Shown: positions 34,172-41,489 of the stretch, in pieces | How the letters are laid out: every line of letters begins with the position of its first letter | Position numbering within the stretch: position 1 is the stretch's first letter | Origin: Acidaminococcus sp. | Lineage (GTDB): Bacteria > Bacillota > Negativicutes > Acidaminococcales > Acidaminococcaceae | DNA length: 64,000 nucleotides | Direction: 5' to 3' | Assembly: GCA_019416065.1 (NCBI GenBank) | Contig: DXYB01000001.1 | Location: 66,189 to 130,188 of the forward strand | Notes under the pieces: model-generated | The model's input: only the letters and a program-made list of their open reading frames with translations | Told to the model about the DNA's origin: nothing | The model's database searches: none | Made by a program: the position numbers and the translations under genes

Positions 34172-34785
34172 TCAAATCTCCATCCCATGTCCCTTGGCTA
34201 TCCGGTGTATTTCCCCTTCTGATAAGCTCGTCCATTGAGCAATTTTAGATAGAGGGATCTTGTCACGCAATAACGAGAGCGCTATCTTTGCCGCATTTTC
34301 AGCAGCGCCTTCTTTTCTTCCCTCTTCTAATCCTTCTTTTCTACCTGCTTCCACGCCTTCTCTTCTGCTGGTGTCCATCAGGGAATTATAATCCTTTATT
34401 GCCTTTTCATTCTGTTCATAAGCATACCACAGGTTTTTATTGCCATGAAATAAGTCTTCGTAATCCATGGCTTTTTGAATTGCATTGTTCTTCATGGCGA
34501 GAGCTCTCCTTTCTGTATCGCTGCACCTGGAAGAAAAATACAGGAACCAGGTATCCTTTCGTTTGACTTTTCTGCCAGGATATCCAGGATGGTGACTTTG
34601 CCATGTTCAAAAGGCGGCTCCTGCTCTTTGTTGATAAACTGCAAATCTGTAAAGGCCCTGTCGCCCGTCCGTTCCAACGTAGAATTGATAAAATCCAGCG
34701 TCAGGTTTTTCTTGTTTTCGTCTCCTAGGAGGGCTTTTACATACACGTCATTCAGGCGGTTAAAGGGAATCTTAGTTTCGTTCAT
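34172..34785 (-). pseudogene. Decayed Rpn/PD-(D/E)XK transposase-like nuclease gene
   Basis: Two frames overlap by ATGA. The first (34492-34785, 97 aa) is the family N-terminus (IPFNRLNDVYVKALLGDENKKNLTLDF; GKVTILDILAEKSNERI) but turns into unrelated sequence after the first catalytic aspartate. The second (34172-34495, 107 aa) holds the typical C-terminal tail with repeated GxKEGLEEGRKEG and a helix-turn-helix-like end. The middle, including the rest of the nuclease site, is missing compared with intact members of about 300 residues. An internal deletion is the simplest explanation. The product is probably inactive. Confidence 0.75.
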
Positions 34786-34804
34786 GAGTAGGTTCCTTTC
34801 CAGT

Positions 34805-34813
34805 ATTATACCA
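34805..34813 (-). promoter_or_regulatory. Extended -10 promoter of the Rpn remnant
   Basis: TGGTATAAT on the minus strand about 20 bases upstream of the first ATG. No clear -35 is seen. Confidence 0.45.
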
Positions 34814-35356
34814 TATATTTTTTGCGTGATACGGTTTCATCATACTGGAGGCGAACCCTTTTTACAATACAAATTCGGAAATCAGCCGTTTCGTGCGGCG
34901 ATCATGAAACGCCATTTTTAGAAGTCATTATTCACCCAAAAGTTGTGTCAAAATTGTTGCACCCATTGCCGTATAAATTCCCCACATCCCCCAAATTTCC
35001 CGCATCTAGTAAAGCATACTTTTGCGGAGAATGCAAGGCATCGGAGTTCCCGGCGTGGGAACCGGAGTTCCTTTACAGGCGAGCGGCTTTACTATATACT
35101 AGTTTCTGTTCCCCAATTTTCCCCAAAAAAGACTTTTGGCAACCAAATGGCAACCAAGTGTGTCAATAGCGCAACCATGTGTGCAAATTTCGCAACCACT
35201 TGCGTCATTTTCGCGGCGTAGGTTAGGTTAAGTAAGGTAAGGGTAGTATAGTACAGGAAAGTATAGGGTAATACAGGTAAAGCTAAATAAAACCTGGGTT
35301 GGTTATATCCTTTACACTAGCGTAACTATTAAAAAGTACTACCAAGGGACTATTTC
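34814..35356. other. Gene-free segment, possible decayed element
   Basis: About 540 bases without a convincing gene. It holds a GTTCCC/GGGAAC hairpin near 35050, three 21-bp tandem repeats (35150-35212) and then a low-complexity G/T/A tract rich in TAGGTTA and GTAAGG words (35219-35280). Open frames here are short and match nothing I know. No clear terminator for the exonuclease gene is visible. Confidence 0.5.
35139..35212 (+). repeat. Three and a half 21-bp tandem repeats
   Basis: Units at 35150-35170, 35171-35191 and 35192-35212 share GCAACCA followed by a TGTGTCAAT-like core, with a partial unit at 35139-35149. On the plus strand one frame reads them as ATKCVNS, ATMCANF, ATTCVIF. The unit size is that of plasmid iterons, but could equally be the linker of a decayed replication gene. 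Confidence 0.6.
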
Positions 35357-36031
35357 TTACCACAGGCTCATCTGCTCTTCTTCCTGGATTATCCCCTGGC
35401 TGCGCTTTAGGGCAACGAAAAACTGCGCATCTGTGGGATAGACACGCAACGCTTCCTGGTGTACTTTTTCAAACACCTGCCAGGTCGCTTCCACGTCACT
35501 TAAGGCCCTATGGGCCCGGGCATTGGTCAGGTGATAATAGGCTACGGCATCTGACAATCGGTGATGTTCCCAGTGAGGGAATAACTGCTGCACCATGGGC
35601 AGTACATCCACCCAGTTATTGGCAAGCGCATGTCCCAGCAGTTTTTGGAAATGCTCTTGTAAAAAGGCCATGTCAAAGTCTACGTTGTAACCCACGACAG
35701 GATCCGTTCCCAAAAATGCCGCAAACTCCTGCAATACGTCACCGGCGGCCGGAGCTTTTTCCAGCATATCGTTGGTAATACCGGTGAGCTTAGTAATCGC
35801 CGGCATCACATATTGCCCCCACTGCTTAAAGGGGGGCCGCAAAAGGGACGAAAAGCGTTCCGAAACAGCACCATGACGAATTTTCATGGCCCCGATTTCA
35901 ATTACCCTATCCCATTCCGGGTGAAGCCCCGTGGTTTCCACATCCACTACGGTATAACTTGCAGGAAAGCTCCATTCTTCCTGTCCTGTTCCCGGCAACT
36001 GACCGGCTAGCTTTTTTCTTTGTCTTGGCAT
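35357..36031 (-). CDS. DnaQ-like 3'-5' exonuclease domain protein
   Basis: About 224 residues with a DEDDh exonuclease fold. ExoI is VVDVETTGLHP, the ExoII aspartate is in VVGYNVDFDMAFL, and ExoIII is AHRALSDVEAT. It lacks polymerase or helicase domains. The start at MPRQRKKLAGQ has AAGGAG nine bases upstream and overlaps the TerB-domain gene by 25 bases, so the two are translated together. A role in DNA or RNA trimming linked to stress is inferred from the partner. Confidence 0.85.
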   Translation of the reverse strand: MPRQRKKLAGQLPGTGQEEWSFPASYTVVDVETTGLHPEWDRVIEIGAMKIRHGAVSERFSSLLRPPFKQWGQYVMPAITKLTGITNDMLEKAPAAGDVLQEFAAFLGTDPVVGYNVDFDMAFLQEHFQKLLGHALANNWVDVLPMVQQLFPHWEHHRLSDAVAYYHLTNARAHRALSDVEATWQVFEKVHQEALRVYPTDAQFFVALKRSQGIIQEEEQMSLW

Positions 36032-37545
36032 AGTGTCTCCTTGATGGTTTCTTTTAACTCCTCGGCATAGTCTTCCAGCACGCAAGGGGGTTCCCCGGCT
36101 TCCAATACGGTGTCCCCAAAGGCTTCGTAACATTTCTCGTTGATGGCATCCACCAGAACTGAAACCATAAGGCCTTTTGCGGAAGTCCAAGAAATATCTT
36201 TTCCATAGAGCAGGCAGCGCAAAAACGCTTCCTCATCCTCGGTAAGGTTCCAGGGTCGCTTGTCTGTTGTTTGGGTCACAGCAACAGTTTCCTCATGCGG
36301 CTCTGCAGTAGGCGTCTCTCCGGTCACCGGCAAAAGCTCCTGCACGGCACCCAGCGTCTCCTGCCGCTCTTCCTCTGTCATCAGCCGCTCTCTGGTAACG
36401 GCCGCTTCTTCACGAATGGTATCCAGCTGGTCGAAATGAAAGACAACTTTGCGTTTTTCTTCCTGTTTTTGCCGCTCTGCTTCTGCGTTCCAAACATCCT
36501 CTACCAATTGCCGCAGCCACTTATACCGCAGGGGTGCCATAATGGGCGGCAAATCCAGCTTTTCCCGCAAAAGACTGTCCCAGGTTTTCATCAGTTTTCC
36601 CAGTTTCCGCATCCGTTTGCTGCTGAAGTAATAAGAGCGCTGAGACCAGTTGCCACGCCGGTTGGTAAAGCTGCAGACAGGAGAAAGGGTTACCGTAAAT
36701 TCCCGATCATCCGCCTGTTTCAAAAAAACGGCGTTGTCAAACAGGTTCAGCCAGGTATAGCCCTCGTCTCCGATATACTCCTCCACAAAAGACTTTTTCC
36801 TGTGTTTTTTTTGGTAATACACCTGGAGGTTTCGGTACAGTTGCCCCACAAGGCGTTCTACCAGGGCCGGCTCCTTCCGATACAGTTTGGATTTAGACAA
36901 ATGGTAGGTGGAAAATACATCCAGTGCCGTAAAGATTGATTCATCTTTGCACCGGTCATACCGCATAAGCACCAATAAAGCCATATCCTGCACAAATGCA
37001 AAACTTTTGGGTAAAAGGGCAGGATCCAGTTGATGGTACAGGACATAATCCCGGATCCAAAGCTCCAGGTAGGAGAGCACCCTCTCATCCAGTGCCCCGT
37101 AGTCCTTGGCAAAGGCAGTGAGCTTTTTATACCCGTCTTCCACCGAAGTTGTCCCAATGCCATTTAATAGCTCGTAGATATAGATAAAAGCAAAGCTAAG
37201 ACTGGTGCGCTCTTTTTGTCCGCTTCTCCAGCGGGTTCGCCAGCCAAAATACCCCCGCAGCTCTTTTTGGCTCAGCACCTTGTACGTGGGATAATAGTGG
37301 AGTACGGGCAGCGTATACACCGTATCGTCCGTATAGGATTCGGCCAATTTCCCCTGCCGGTAAAACAGCTCCGCTGTACTTTCGTATAGAGCCCTCTCTT
37401 CCAGTTGCATAGCCCGCAGCTGCTGCAACAAAGGCGGCAGCTCTACTTCCTGGGGTATGGGTTTTGGCCTAGGCGGTCGAATTTTTTCTGAATGGTATAA
37501 AAGACGAAGGCGTCCAAAAACACCTGCTTTTTCCTGGTCATTCAT
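36007..37545 (-). CDS. TerB_N / TerB_C domain protein
   Basis: 512 residues. The first 220 resemble the TerB-N domain (LPVLHYYPTYKVLSQKELRGYFGWRTRWR, AFIYIYELLNGIG). A central region carries coiled-coil-like charged helices (AERQKQEEKRKVV). The last 80 resemble TerB-C (WNLTEDEEAFLRCLLYGKDISW, MVSVLVDAINEKCYEAFGDTVLE). TerB-type domains belong to tellurite-resistance-like, phage- and stress-response networks whose chemistry is unknown. No TerB core, TerC, TerD or helicase gene is adjacent. Its partner is the overlapping exonuclease. Family assignment is from recollection of sequence pattern and needs a profile search. Confidence 0.72.
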   Translation of the reverse strand: MNDQEKAGVFGRLRLLYHSEKIRPPRPKPIPQEVELPPLLQQLRAMQLEERALYESTAELFYRQGKLAESYTDDTVYTLPVLHYYPTYKVLSQKELRGYFGWRTRWRSGQKERTSLSFAFIYIYELLNGIGTTSVEDGYKKLTAFAKDYGALDERVLSYLELWIRDYVLYHQLDPALLPKSFAFVQDMALLVLMRYDRCKDESIFTALDVFSTYHLSKSKLYRKEPALVERLVGQLYRNLQVYYQKKHRKKSFVEEYIGDEGYTWLNLFDNAVFLKQADDREFTVTLSPVCSFTNRRGNWSQRSYYFSSKRMRKLGKLMKTWDSLLREKLDLPPIMAPLRYKWLRQLVEDVWNAEAERQKQEEKRKVVFHFDQLDTIREEAAVTRERLMTEEERQETLGAVQELLPVTGETPTAEPHEETVAVTQTTDKRPWNLTEDEEAFLRCLLYGKDISWTSAKGLMVSVLVDAINEKCYEAFGDTVLEAGEPPCVLEDYAEELKETIKETLCQDKEKS

Positions 37546-37577
37546 GTGGTTTCCATCCTTCCGTAATATGCCAGTCT

Positions 37578-37586
37578 ATTATACCA
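37578..37586 (-). promoter_or_regulatory. Extended -10 promoter of the TerB/exonuclease pair
   Basis: TGGTATAAT on the minus strand, about 30 bases before the start, directly downstream of the HMA gene terminator. Confidence 0.5.
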
Positions 37587-37598
37587 TTTCAAGTGTAC

Positions 37599-37629
37599 AA
37601 AAAATAGGCGCCGGTTTGCTGCCGACGCC
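37599..37629 (-). terminator. Intrinsic terminator after the HMA gene
   Basis: GGCGTCGG pairs with CCGGCGCC (one T-G) followed by TATTTTTT on the minus strand. Confidence 0.75.
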
Positions 37630-37640
37630 ATGCACACCTA

Positions 37641-37901
37641 TTATCCCAAAATGCGGGAGAATAAGCCTTTTTTCTTTTCGTAAGGTTCTACTTTGAAGCT
37701 GGTCACTTGATACCCAGTGGCATCAATCACGTCTTTAACCGCATTTTCATCCAAGGCCATTTCGGCCACAATGTCCGTTTCTTTTTTATTCCGGTCGCTT
37801 TTTACGCTGTCCACTTTGAAATGCTGCCGGATGGCATCATTTACATGGGCCTCGCACATGCCGCACATCATACCTTCTACGCCAACAATCATTTTCACCA
37901 T
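37641..37901 (-). CDS. Heavy-metal-associated (HMA) domain protein, copper-chaperone-like
   Basis: 86 residues: a ferredoxin-like HMA domain with the metal-binding GMMCGMC (Cys13, Cys16) and a basic tail (YEKKKGLFSRILG). Small proteins of this kind pass Cu(I) to P-type ATPases, though the CGMC motif differs from the CxxC of classic CopZ. An operator-like palindrome in its promoter matches the ones at copA, linking it to copper control. Confidence 0.82.
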   Translation of the reverse strand: MVKMIVGVEGMMCGMCEAHVNDAIRQHFKVDSVKSDRNKKETDIVAEMALDENAVKDVIDATGYQVTSFKVEPYEKKKGLFSRILG

Positions 37902-37921
37902 ATTGAAAGCCTTCTTTCTAT

Positions 37922-37950
37922 ATCATACCATATACCCGTAAGGGGTTTAT
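37922..37950 (-). promoter_or_regulatory. Promoter and CsoR-like operator of the HMA gene
   Basis: On the plus strand ATACCC-GTAA-GGGGT (37932-37946) forms an imperfect palindrome. It lies just upstream of a TGGTATGAT extended -10 on the minus strand (-10 at 37922-37927), i.e. in the -10/-35 spacer. The same pattern occurs at copA. Confidence 0.55.
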
Positions 37951-38010
37951 ATGTATTAATTATACGGCGTTTGTAGGATTTGTCAAGGCCTTTTAGCAAA
38001 GGAGTTTCGT

Positions 38011-38898
38011 ATGCAGCATCGTCTTGCACTGACCGTACCTTCCGCGGCAGCGCCCCAACATTTAAAATCATTTTTGCGCCAGTGGGGACTATCCGGGACC
38101 TACTGGAAAATGGGCAAAGCAGCCGGTATATTTTTCGTTAATGGAAAGCCCGTATTCCGGGACATATTGCTCCAGCCAGGTGACATAGTGCAATGGGATT
38201 TTCTTCCAGAAGGGTGCATGCTGCTACCAGAAAAAGCCCCATTAGCAATTCTCTATGAAGATGACCTGCTTTTGGCGGTAAATAAAAAAGCAGGGATTGT
38301 TACCCATAATGCCACAAAGGAACGACTGCCATCCGTATCCCGCCGCCTCGCCTGGTATTTCCAGGAAAGGAACCTGCCCTGCGGGATCCATCCCGTATCC
38401 CGACTGGATAAGGAAACTAGCGGTATTGTCCTTTTTGCCAAAAACGCCTGGGTGCACCATGCTTTAACCCAAAATCCCCTCCACAAACTGTATCTGGGCC
38501 TTACGCTGGGGCATTGGGACAAAAATGAATTCCTGTTAGATGCGCCCATTGCCCGTATGCCAGGGTCCATTGTAAAACGCCAAGTGGATCCAGCAGGTCT
38601 CTCCGCCCGCACCTGGTGCAAAGTTCTGGCAGAAGACCGCAGCCTATCGCTTTTGCAATTTATGCTGGAAACAGGCCGTACCCACCAAATCCGGGTGCAT
38701 TGTGCTGCGGCAGGGCACCCCCTTTTAGGGGATCATCTGTATGGGGAACCTGGCCCCCAGTCCCGGCATTTGCTTCACGCCTGGAAATTATCTTTTCGTC
38801 GCCCCTTTACCGGGGAGCTGCTGACGCTTTCCGCCCCTATTCCGGAAGATTTTTACCAGCATTTTCCCTTGCTCAGGGAGCTGGGGAATATGGTATAA
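38011..38898 (+). CDS. RluA family pseudouridine synthase
   Basis: 295 residues. The catalytic aspartate is in HPVSRLDKETSGIVLFAKN, and LETGRTHQIRVHCAAAGHPLLGDHLYG is the second family motif. An S4-like N-terminal region (WKMGKAAGIFFVNGKPVFRDILLQPGD) precedes it. It isomerises uridines in rRNA or tRNA; the exact position is not predictable. It starts the short plus-strand block and lies 34 bases before the aldolase gene. Confidence 0.88.
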   Translation: MQHRLALTVPSAAAPQHLKSFLRQWGLSGTYWKMGKAAGIFFVNGKPVFRDILLQPGDIVQWDFLPEGCMLLPEKAPLAILYEDDLLLAVNKKAGIVTHNATKERLPSVSRRLAWYFQERNLPCGIHPVSRLDKETSGIVLFAKNAWVHHALTQNPLHKLYLGLTLGHWDKNEFLLDAPIARMPGSIVKRQVDPAGLSARTWCKVLAEDRSLSLLQFMLETGRTHQIRVHCAAAGHPLLGDHLYGEPGPQSRHLLHAWKLSFRRPFTGELLTLSAPIPEDFYQHFPLLRELGNMV

Positions 38899-38932
38899 TA
38901 TTTTTATCATAGAGTATGAGGAGGAATTTTCC

Positions 38933-39928
38933 ATGCCACTAATTGGTACAAAAGAAATGTTTCAAAAAGCCTATGAAGGCGGGTACGCTATTGGTGCCTT
39001 CAACGTAAACAATATGGAAATTGTCCAGGGCATTACGGAAGCCGCCGCAGCGCTTAACTCCCCGATCATCCTCCAAGCCTCTGCTGGCGCCCGGAAATAC
39101 GCCAAGGGGCCGTATCTCCGTCACCTGGTGCTGGCAGCACTGGAAGTCAAGGATATTCCTGTAGCCCTGCATCTAGACCATGGCCCAGATTTTGCCACTT
39201 GCAAGGCTTGCATTGATGACGGGTTTACGTCCGTGATGTATGATGGCTCCAAATACGATTTTAAAGAAAATATCAAACGCACCCAGGAAGTGGTAGCCTA
39301 CGCCCATGAACACGGGGTAGTGGTGGAAGCCGAACTGGGCAAACTGGCAGGCATTGAAGATGACGTGAACGTGGACGACAAGGATGCCGCCTACACCCAA
39401 CCGGAAGAAGTGGAAGAATTTGTAAAGGAAACCGGCGTGGATTCCCTGGCCATCGCCATTGGTACCAGCCATGGCGCCTTTAAATTTAAGCCAGAACAAT
39501 GCACAAGGAATGCGGACGGTGTGCTGGTACCGCCTGAACTGCGGTTTGATATTCTGGCGGAAATTGAGAAAAAAATCCCGGGATTCCCCATTGTGCTCCA
39601 CGGAGCTTCTTCCGTAATTCCCAAGTACGTAAAAATCATAAACGATCACGGCGGGAAATTGGATGACGCCGTTGGCATTCCCGAGGACCAGCTGCGCCGG
39701 GCCGCCAAATCCGCCGTGTGCAAGATTAATATTGACTCCGATCTGCGGCTTGCCATGACTGCCGGCATCCGGGAACATCTGGCCAATCATCCGGAGCATT
39801 TTGATCCCCGGCAATATTTAGGTGATGGCAGAAATTATATCCAGGAGCTGGTCTCCCACAAGATTACGGATGTACTAGGCAGCGACAACCGGGCGGACGA
39901 AGTGATGGCCCTGGTGCAGGCTAAATAA
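38933..39928 (+). CDS. Class II fructose-bisphosphate aldolase
   Basis: 331 residues with YAIGAFNVNNME, zinc-binding VALHLDHGPD and VVVEAELGKLAGIEDDV, and LAIAIGTSHGAFKF and IVLHGASSV. It splits fructose-1,6-bisphosphate (or a ketose bisphosphate relative such as tagatose) in glycolysis and gluconeogenesis. A GAGGAGG site precedes the ATG. Together with pckA 1.6 kb away it fits a gluconeogenic lifestyle on organic acids. Confidence 0.9.
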   Translation: MPLIGTKEMFQKAYEGGYAIGAFNVNNMEIVQGITEAAAALNSPIILQASAGARKYAKGPYLRHLVLAALEVKDIPVALHLDHGPDFATCKACIDDGFTSVMYDGSKYDFKENIKRTQEVVAYAHEHGVVVEAELGKLAGIEDDVNVDDKDAAYTQPEEVEEFVKETGVDSLAIAIGTSHGAFKFKPEQCTRNADGVLVPPELRFDILAEIEKKIPGFPIVLHGASSVIPKYVKIINDHGGKLDDAVGIPEDQLRRAAKSAVCKINIDSDLRLAMTAGIREHLANHPEHFDPRQYLGDGRNYIQELVSHKITDVLGSDNRADEVMALVQAK

Positions 39929-39949
39929 ACAGCGTTTTTGCAAAGCCTA

Positions 39950-39979
39950 TTGACAACGACAATAAGAATGCTGTAAAAT
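39950..39979 (+). promoter_or_regulatory. Promoter upstream of the decarboxylase beta gene
   Basis: TTGACA (39950-39955) and TAAAAT (39974-39979) with an 18-base spacer, starting 22 bases after the aldolase stop. The resulting leader is about 120 bases. Confidence 0.7.
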
Positions 39980-39997
39980 GCAACCATTAAATACATA

Positions 39998-40072
39998 TCT
40001 CCTTTCTGCGGATGGCACAGGGGCAGGAAGGCAAAACGGACCTGGCATTGTAAAATGTCAGATCCGTTTTTT
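39998..40072 (+). promoter_or_regulatory. Structured leader with intrinsic terminator (possible attenuator)
   Basis: A CCTTTCTGC/GCAGGAAGG hairpin is followed by a 17-bp terminator stem (40033-40049 with about 40054-40070, one mismatch and one G-U) and a T run, all between the promoter and the beta-subunit start. It could be a riboswitch or attenuator, or merely the aldolase terminator, with a TGGTACAAT extended -10 after it driving the beta gene. Confidence 0.55.
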
Positions 40073-40108
40073 ACTGATACCTGGTACAATTCTATCTGAG
40101 GTGAGAGG

Positions 40109-41260
40109 ATGTCAAATTGGGAAATGGTCGTGCGGGAACTTTTCTCCGGCGTTATGGACATGGCAGATTGGACTGTCTGGTTTATGTTTGCCGTGGGTTT
40201 TTTGTTAATCTATTTGGGTGTAAAAAAAGGGTATGAGCCAGTGCTGCTTTTTCCCATGGGATTGGGCTGCATTCTGGCCAATATCCCCGGACATTTTGCC
40301 GTCATGCCCACAGGCGGCGGAGAACCGGGATTTCTAACCGTGCTATATCAGGCAGGCATCGCCAATGAATTATTCCCCGTGCTGATTTTTATCGGGATCG
40401 GGGCTATGTGCGATTTTGCACCGCTACTTCGGGCCCCCTATATGATGCTCTTTGCAGCAGCCGCTCATTTGGGAATTTTTGTGGCTACGCTTTGCGCGGC
40501 CGCGCTGGGATTTCCCTTTAGGGAGGCGGCTTCTATCGGCATCATCGGAGCAGCAGACGGCCCTACCACCATTTTTGTCGCTCAGAAATTTGCCACGGAA
40601 ATGTTGGGGCCCCTTACGGTCACAGCGTTTTGCTATATGTCCCTTGTTCCCATTATCCAGCCCCCCATTGTAAAACTTTTAACCAGCAAAAAGGAACGGC
40701 TGATCCGTATGCCCTATAAAGAAGAACGGCCTGTATCCCAGACCGCACTGTTTCTTTTCCCTCTGATGGTCACCCTGATTGCAGGGATCTTGGCGCCAAT
40801 TTCCGTACCGCTCATCGGGGCTTTGATGTTTGGCAATATGCTAAAAACTTCCGGTGTTTGCGACAGCCTGGCCCATACGGCACAGAACGAATTAACCAAC
40901 CTGGTGACGCTGCTGTTGGGCATTACTGTGGGGGCCACTATGACCGCAGAATCCATACTCACGGTGCAAGTGGTCAAAATCCTGCTCTTGGGGGCGGTCG
41001 CTTTTATCTTTGATACCGTGGGCGGCGTACTGTTTGCTAAGCTAGCCAACTTGTTTTTGAAGAAAAAAATCAATCCCATGATCGGGGCCTGTGGCATTTC
41101 TGCCTTCCCAATTTCCGGGCGGGTTATTGCCAAAATGGCGCTGCAAGAAGATCCTTCGAATTTCATTATCCAGCAGGCCATTGGCGTTAATGTAGCTGGG
41201 CAGGTCGCCTCCGTGGTGGCTGGTGGCCTGGTACTGGCGCTGATTCCCGTATTATCCTAA
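40109..41260 (+). CDS. Sodium-pumping decarboxylase, beta subunit
   Basis: 383 residues with about nine to eleven membrane segments. The conserved IIGAADGPTTIFVAQKFA contains the Asp needed for Na+ translocation and decarboxylation, and ACGISAFPISGRVIAKM and FIIQQAIGVNVAGQVASVVAGG complete the core. OadB, MmdB and GcdB cannot be told apart reliably here. It decarboxylates carboxybiotin at the membrane and exports Na+. It is followed by a gamma-like small protein; alpha and biotin carrier are not adjacent. Confidence 0.92.
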   Translation: MSNWEMVVRELFSGVMDMADWTVWFMFAVGFLLIYLGVKKGYEPVLLFPMGLGCILANIPGHFAVMPTGGGEPGFLTVLYQAGIANELFPVLIFIGIGAMCDFAPLLRAPYMMLFAAAAHLGIFVATLCAAALGFPFREAASIGIIGAADGPTTIFVAQKFATEMLGPLTVTAFCYMSLVPIIQPPIVKLLTSKKERLIRMPYKEERPVSQTALFLFPLMVTLIAGILAPISVPLIGALMFGNMLKTSGVCDSLAHTAQNELTNLVTLLLGITVGATMTAESILTVQVVKILLLGAVAFIFDTVGGVLFAKLANLFLKKKINPMIGACGISAFPISGRVIAKMALQEDPSNFIIQQAIGVNVAGQVASVVAGGLVLALIPVLS

Positions 41261-41272
41261 AGGAGGCGCTCC

Positions 41273-41395
41273 ATGGAAAGTGTACAAGCAGCTTTAAAAC
41301 TTCTTCTTATCGCCTATCCCGCAGTATTCGTTGTGATGGTACTTTTTGCCGCCCTGACCTACGGCTTGACAAAAACCTTCCCAGGTAAGGAATAG
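41273..41395 (+). CDS. Minimal gamma subunit (OadG-like) of the sodium pump
   Basis: 40 residues with a single membrane helix (AYPAVFVVMVLFAALTYGLT) and a short charged tail. An AAGGAGG begins right at the end of the beta gene, 12 bases before this ATG. OadG-type subunits anchor the alpha subunit to beta and are about 80 residues; this one lacks the C-terminal soluble part and histidines that bind zinc. Family assignment rests on size, topology and position. Confidence 0.65.
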   Translation: MESVQAALKLLLIAYPAVFVVMVLFAALTYGLTKTFPGKE

Positions 41396-41442
41396 ACAGG
41401 TACTGGAAACGATACCTTTAAAACATCATCTATAAAAAGACG

Positions 41443-41475
41443 AAAGGCCTGTGAACCACAAATTCACAGGCCTTT
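41443..41475. terminator. Bidirectional intrinsic terminator
   Basis: A 13-bp perfect stem (41443-41455 with 41463-41475) between convergent oadG-like and pckA genes, with T-rich sequence on both exits. Confidence 0.88.
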
Positions 41476-41489
41476 CCTTTTGGTTATAC

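Noticed and set aside
35150..35212. CRISPR array
   Set aside because: The repeats are directly tandem with no spacers and only three units; no cas genes are present.
36271..36939. 222-codon plus-strand open frame opposite the TerB-domain gene
   Set aside because: No ribosome site or recognisable domain; its composition is a reflection of the opposite strand.
39998..40072. Fluoride riboswitch before the beta gene
   Set aside because: GGATGG-like letters occur, but the rest of the fluoride aptamer and its pseudoknot partner are not present.
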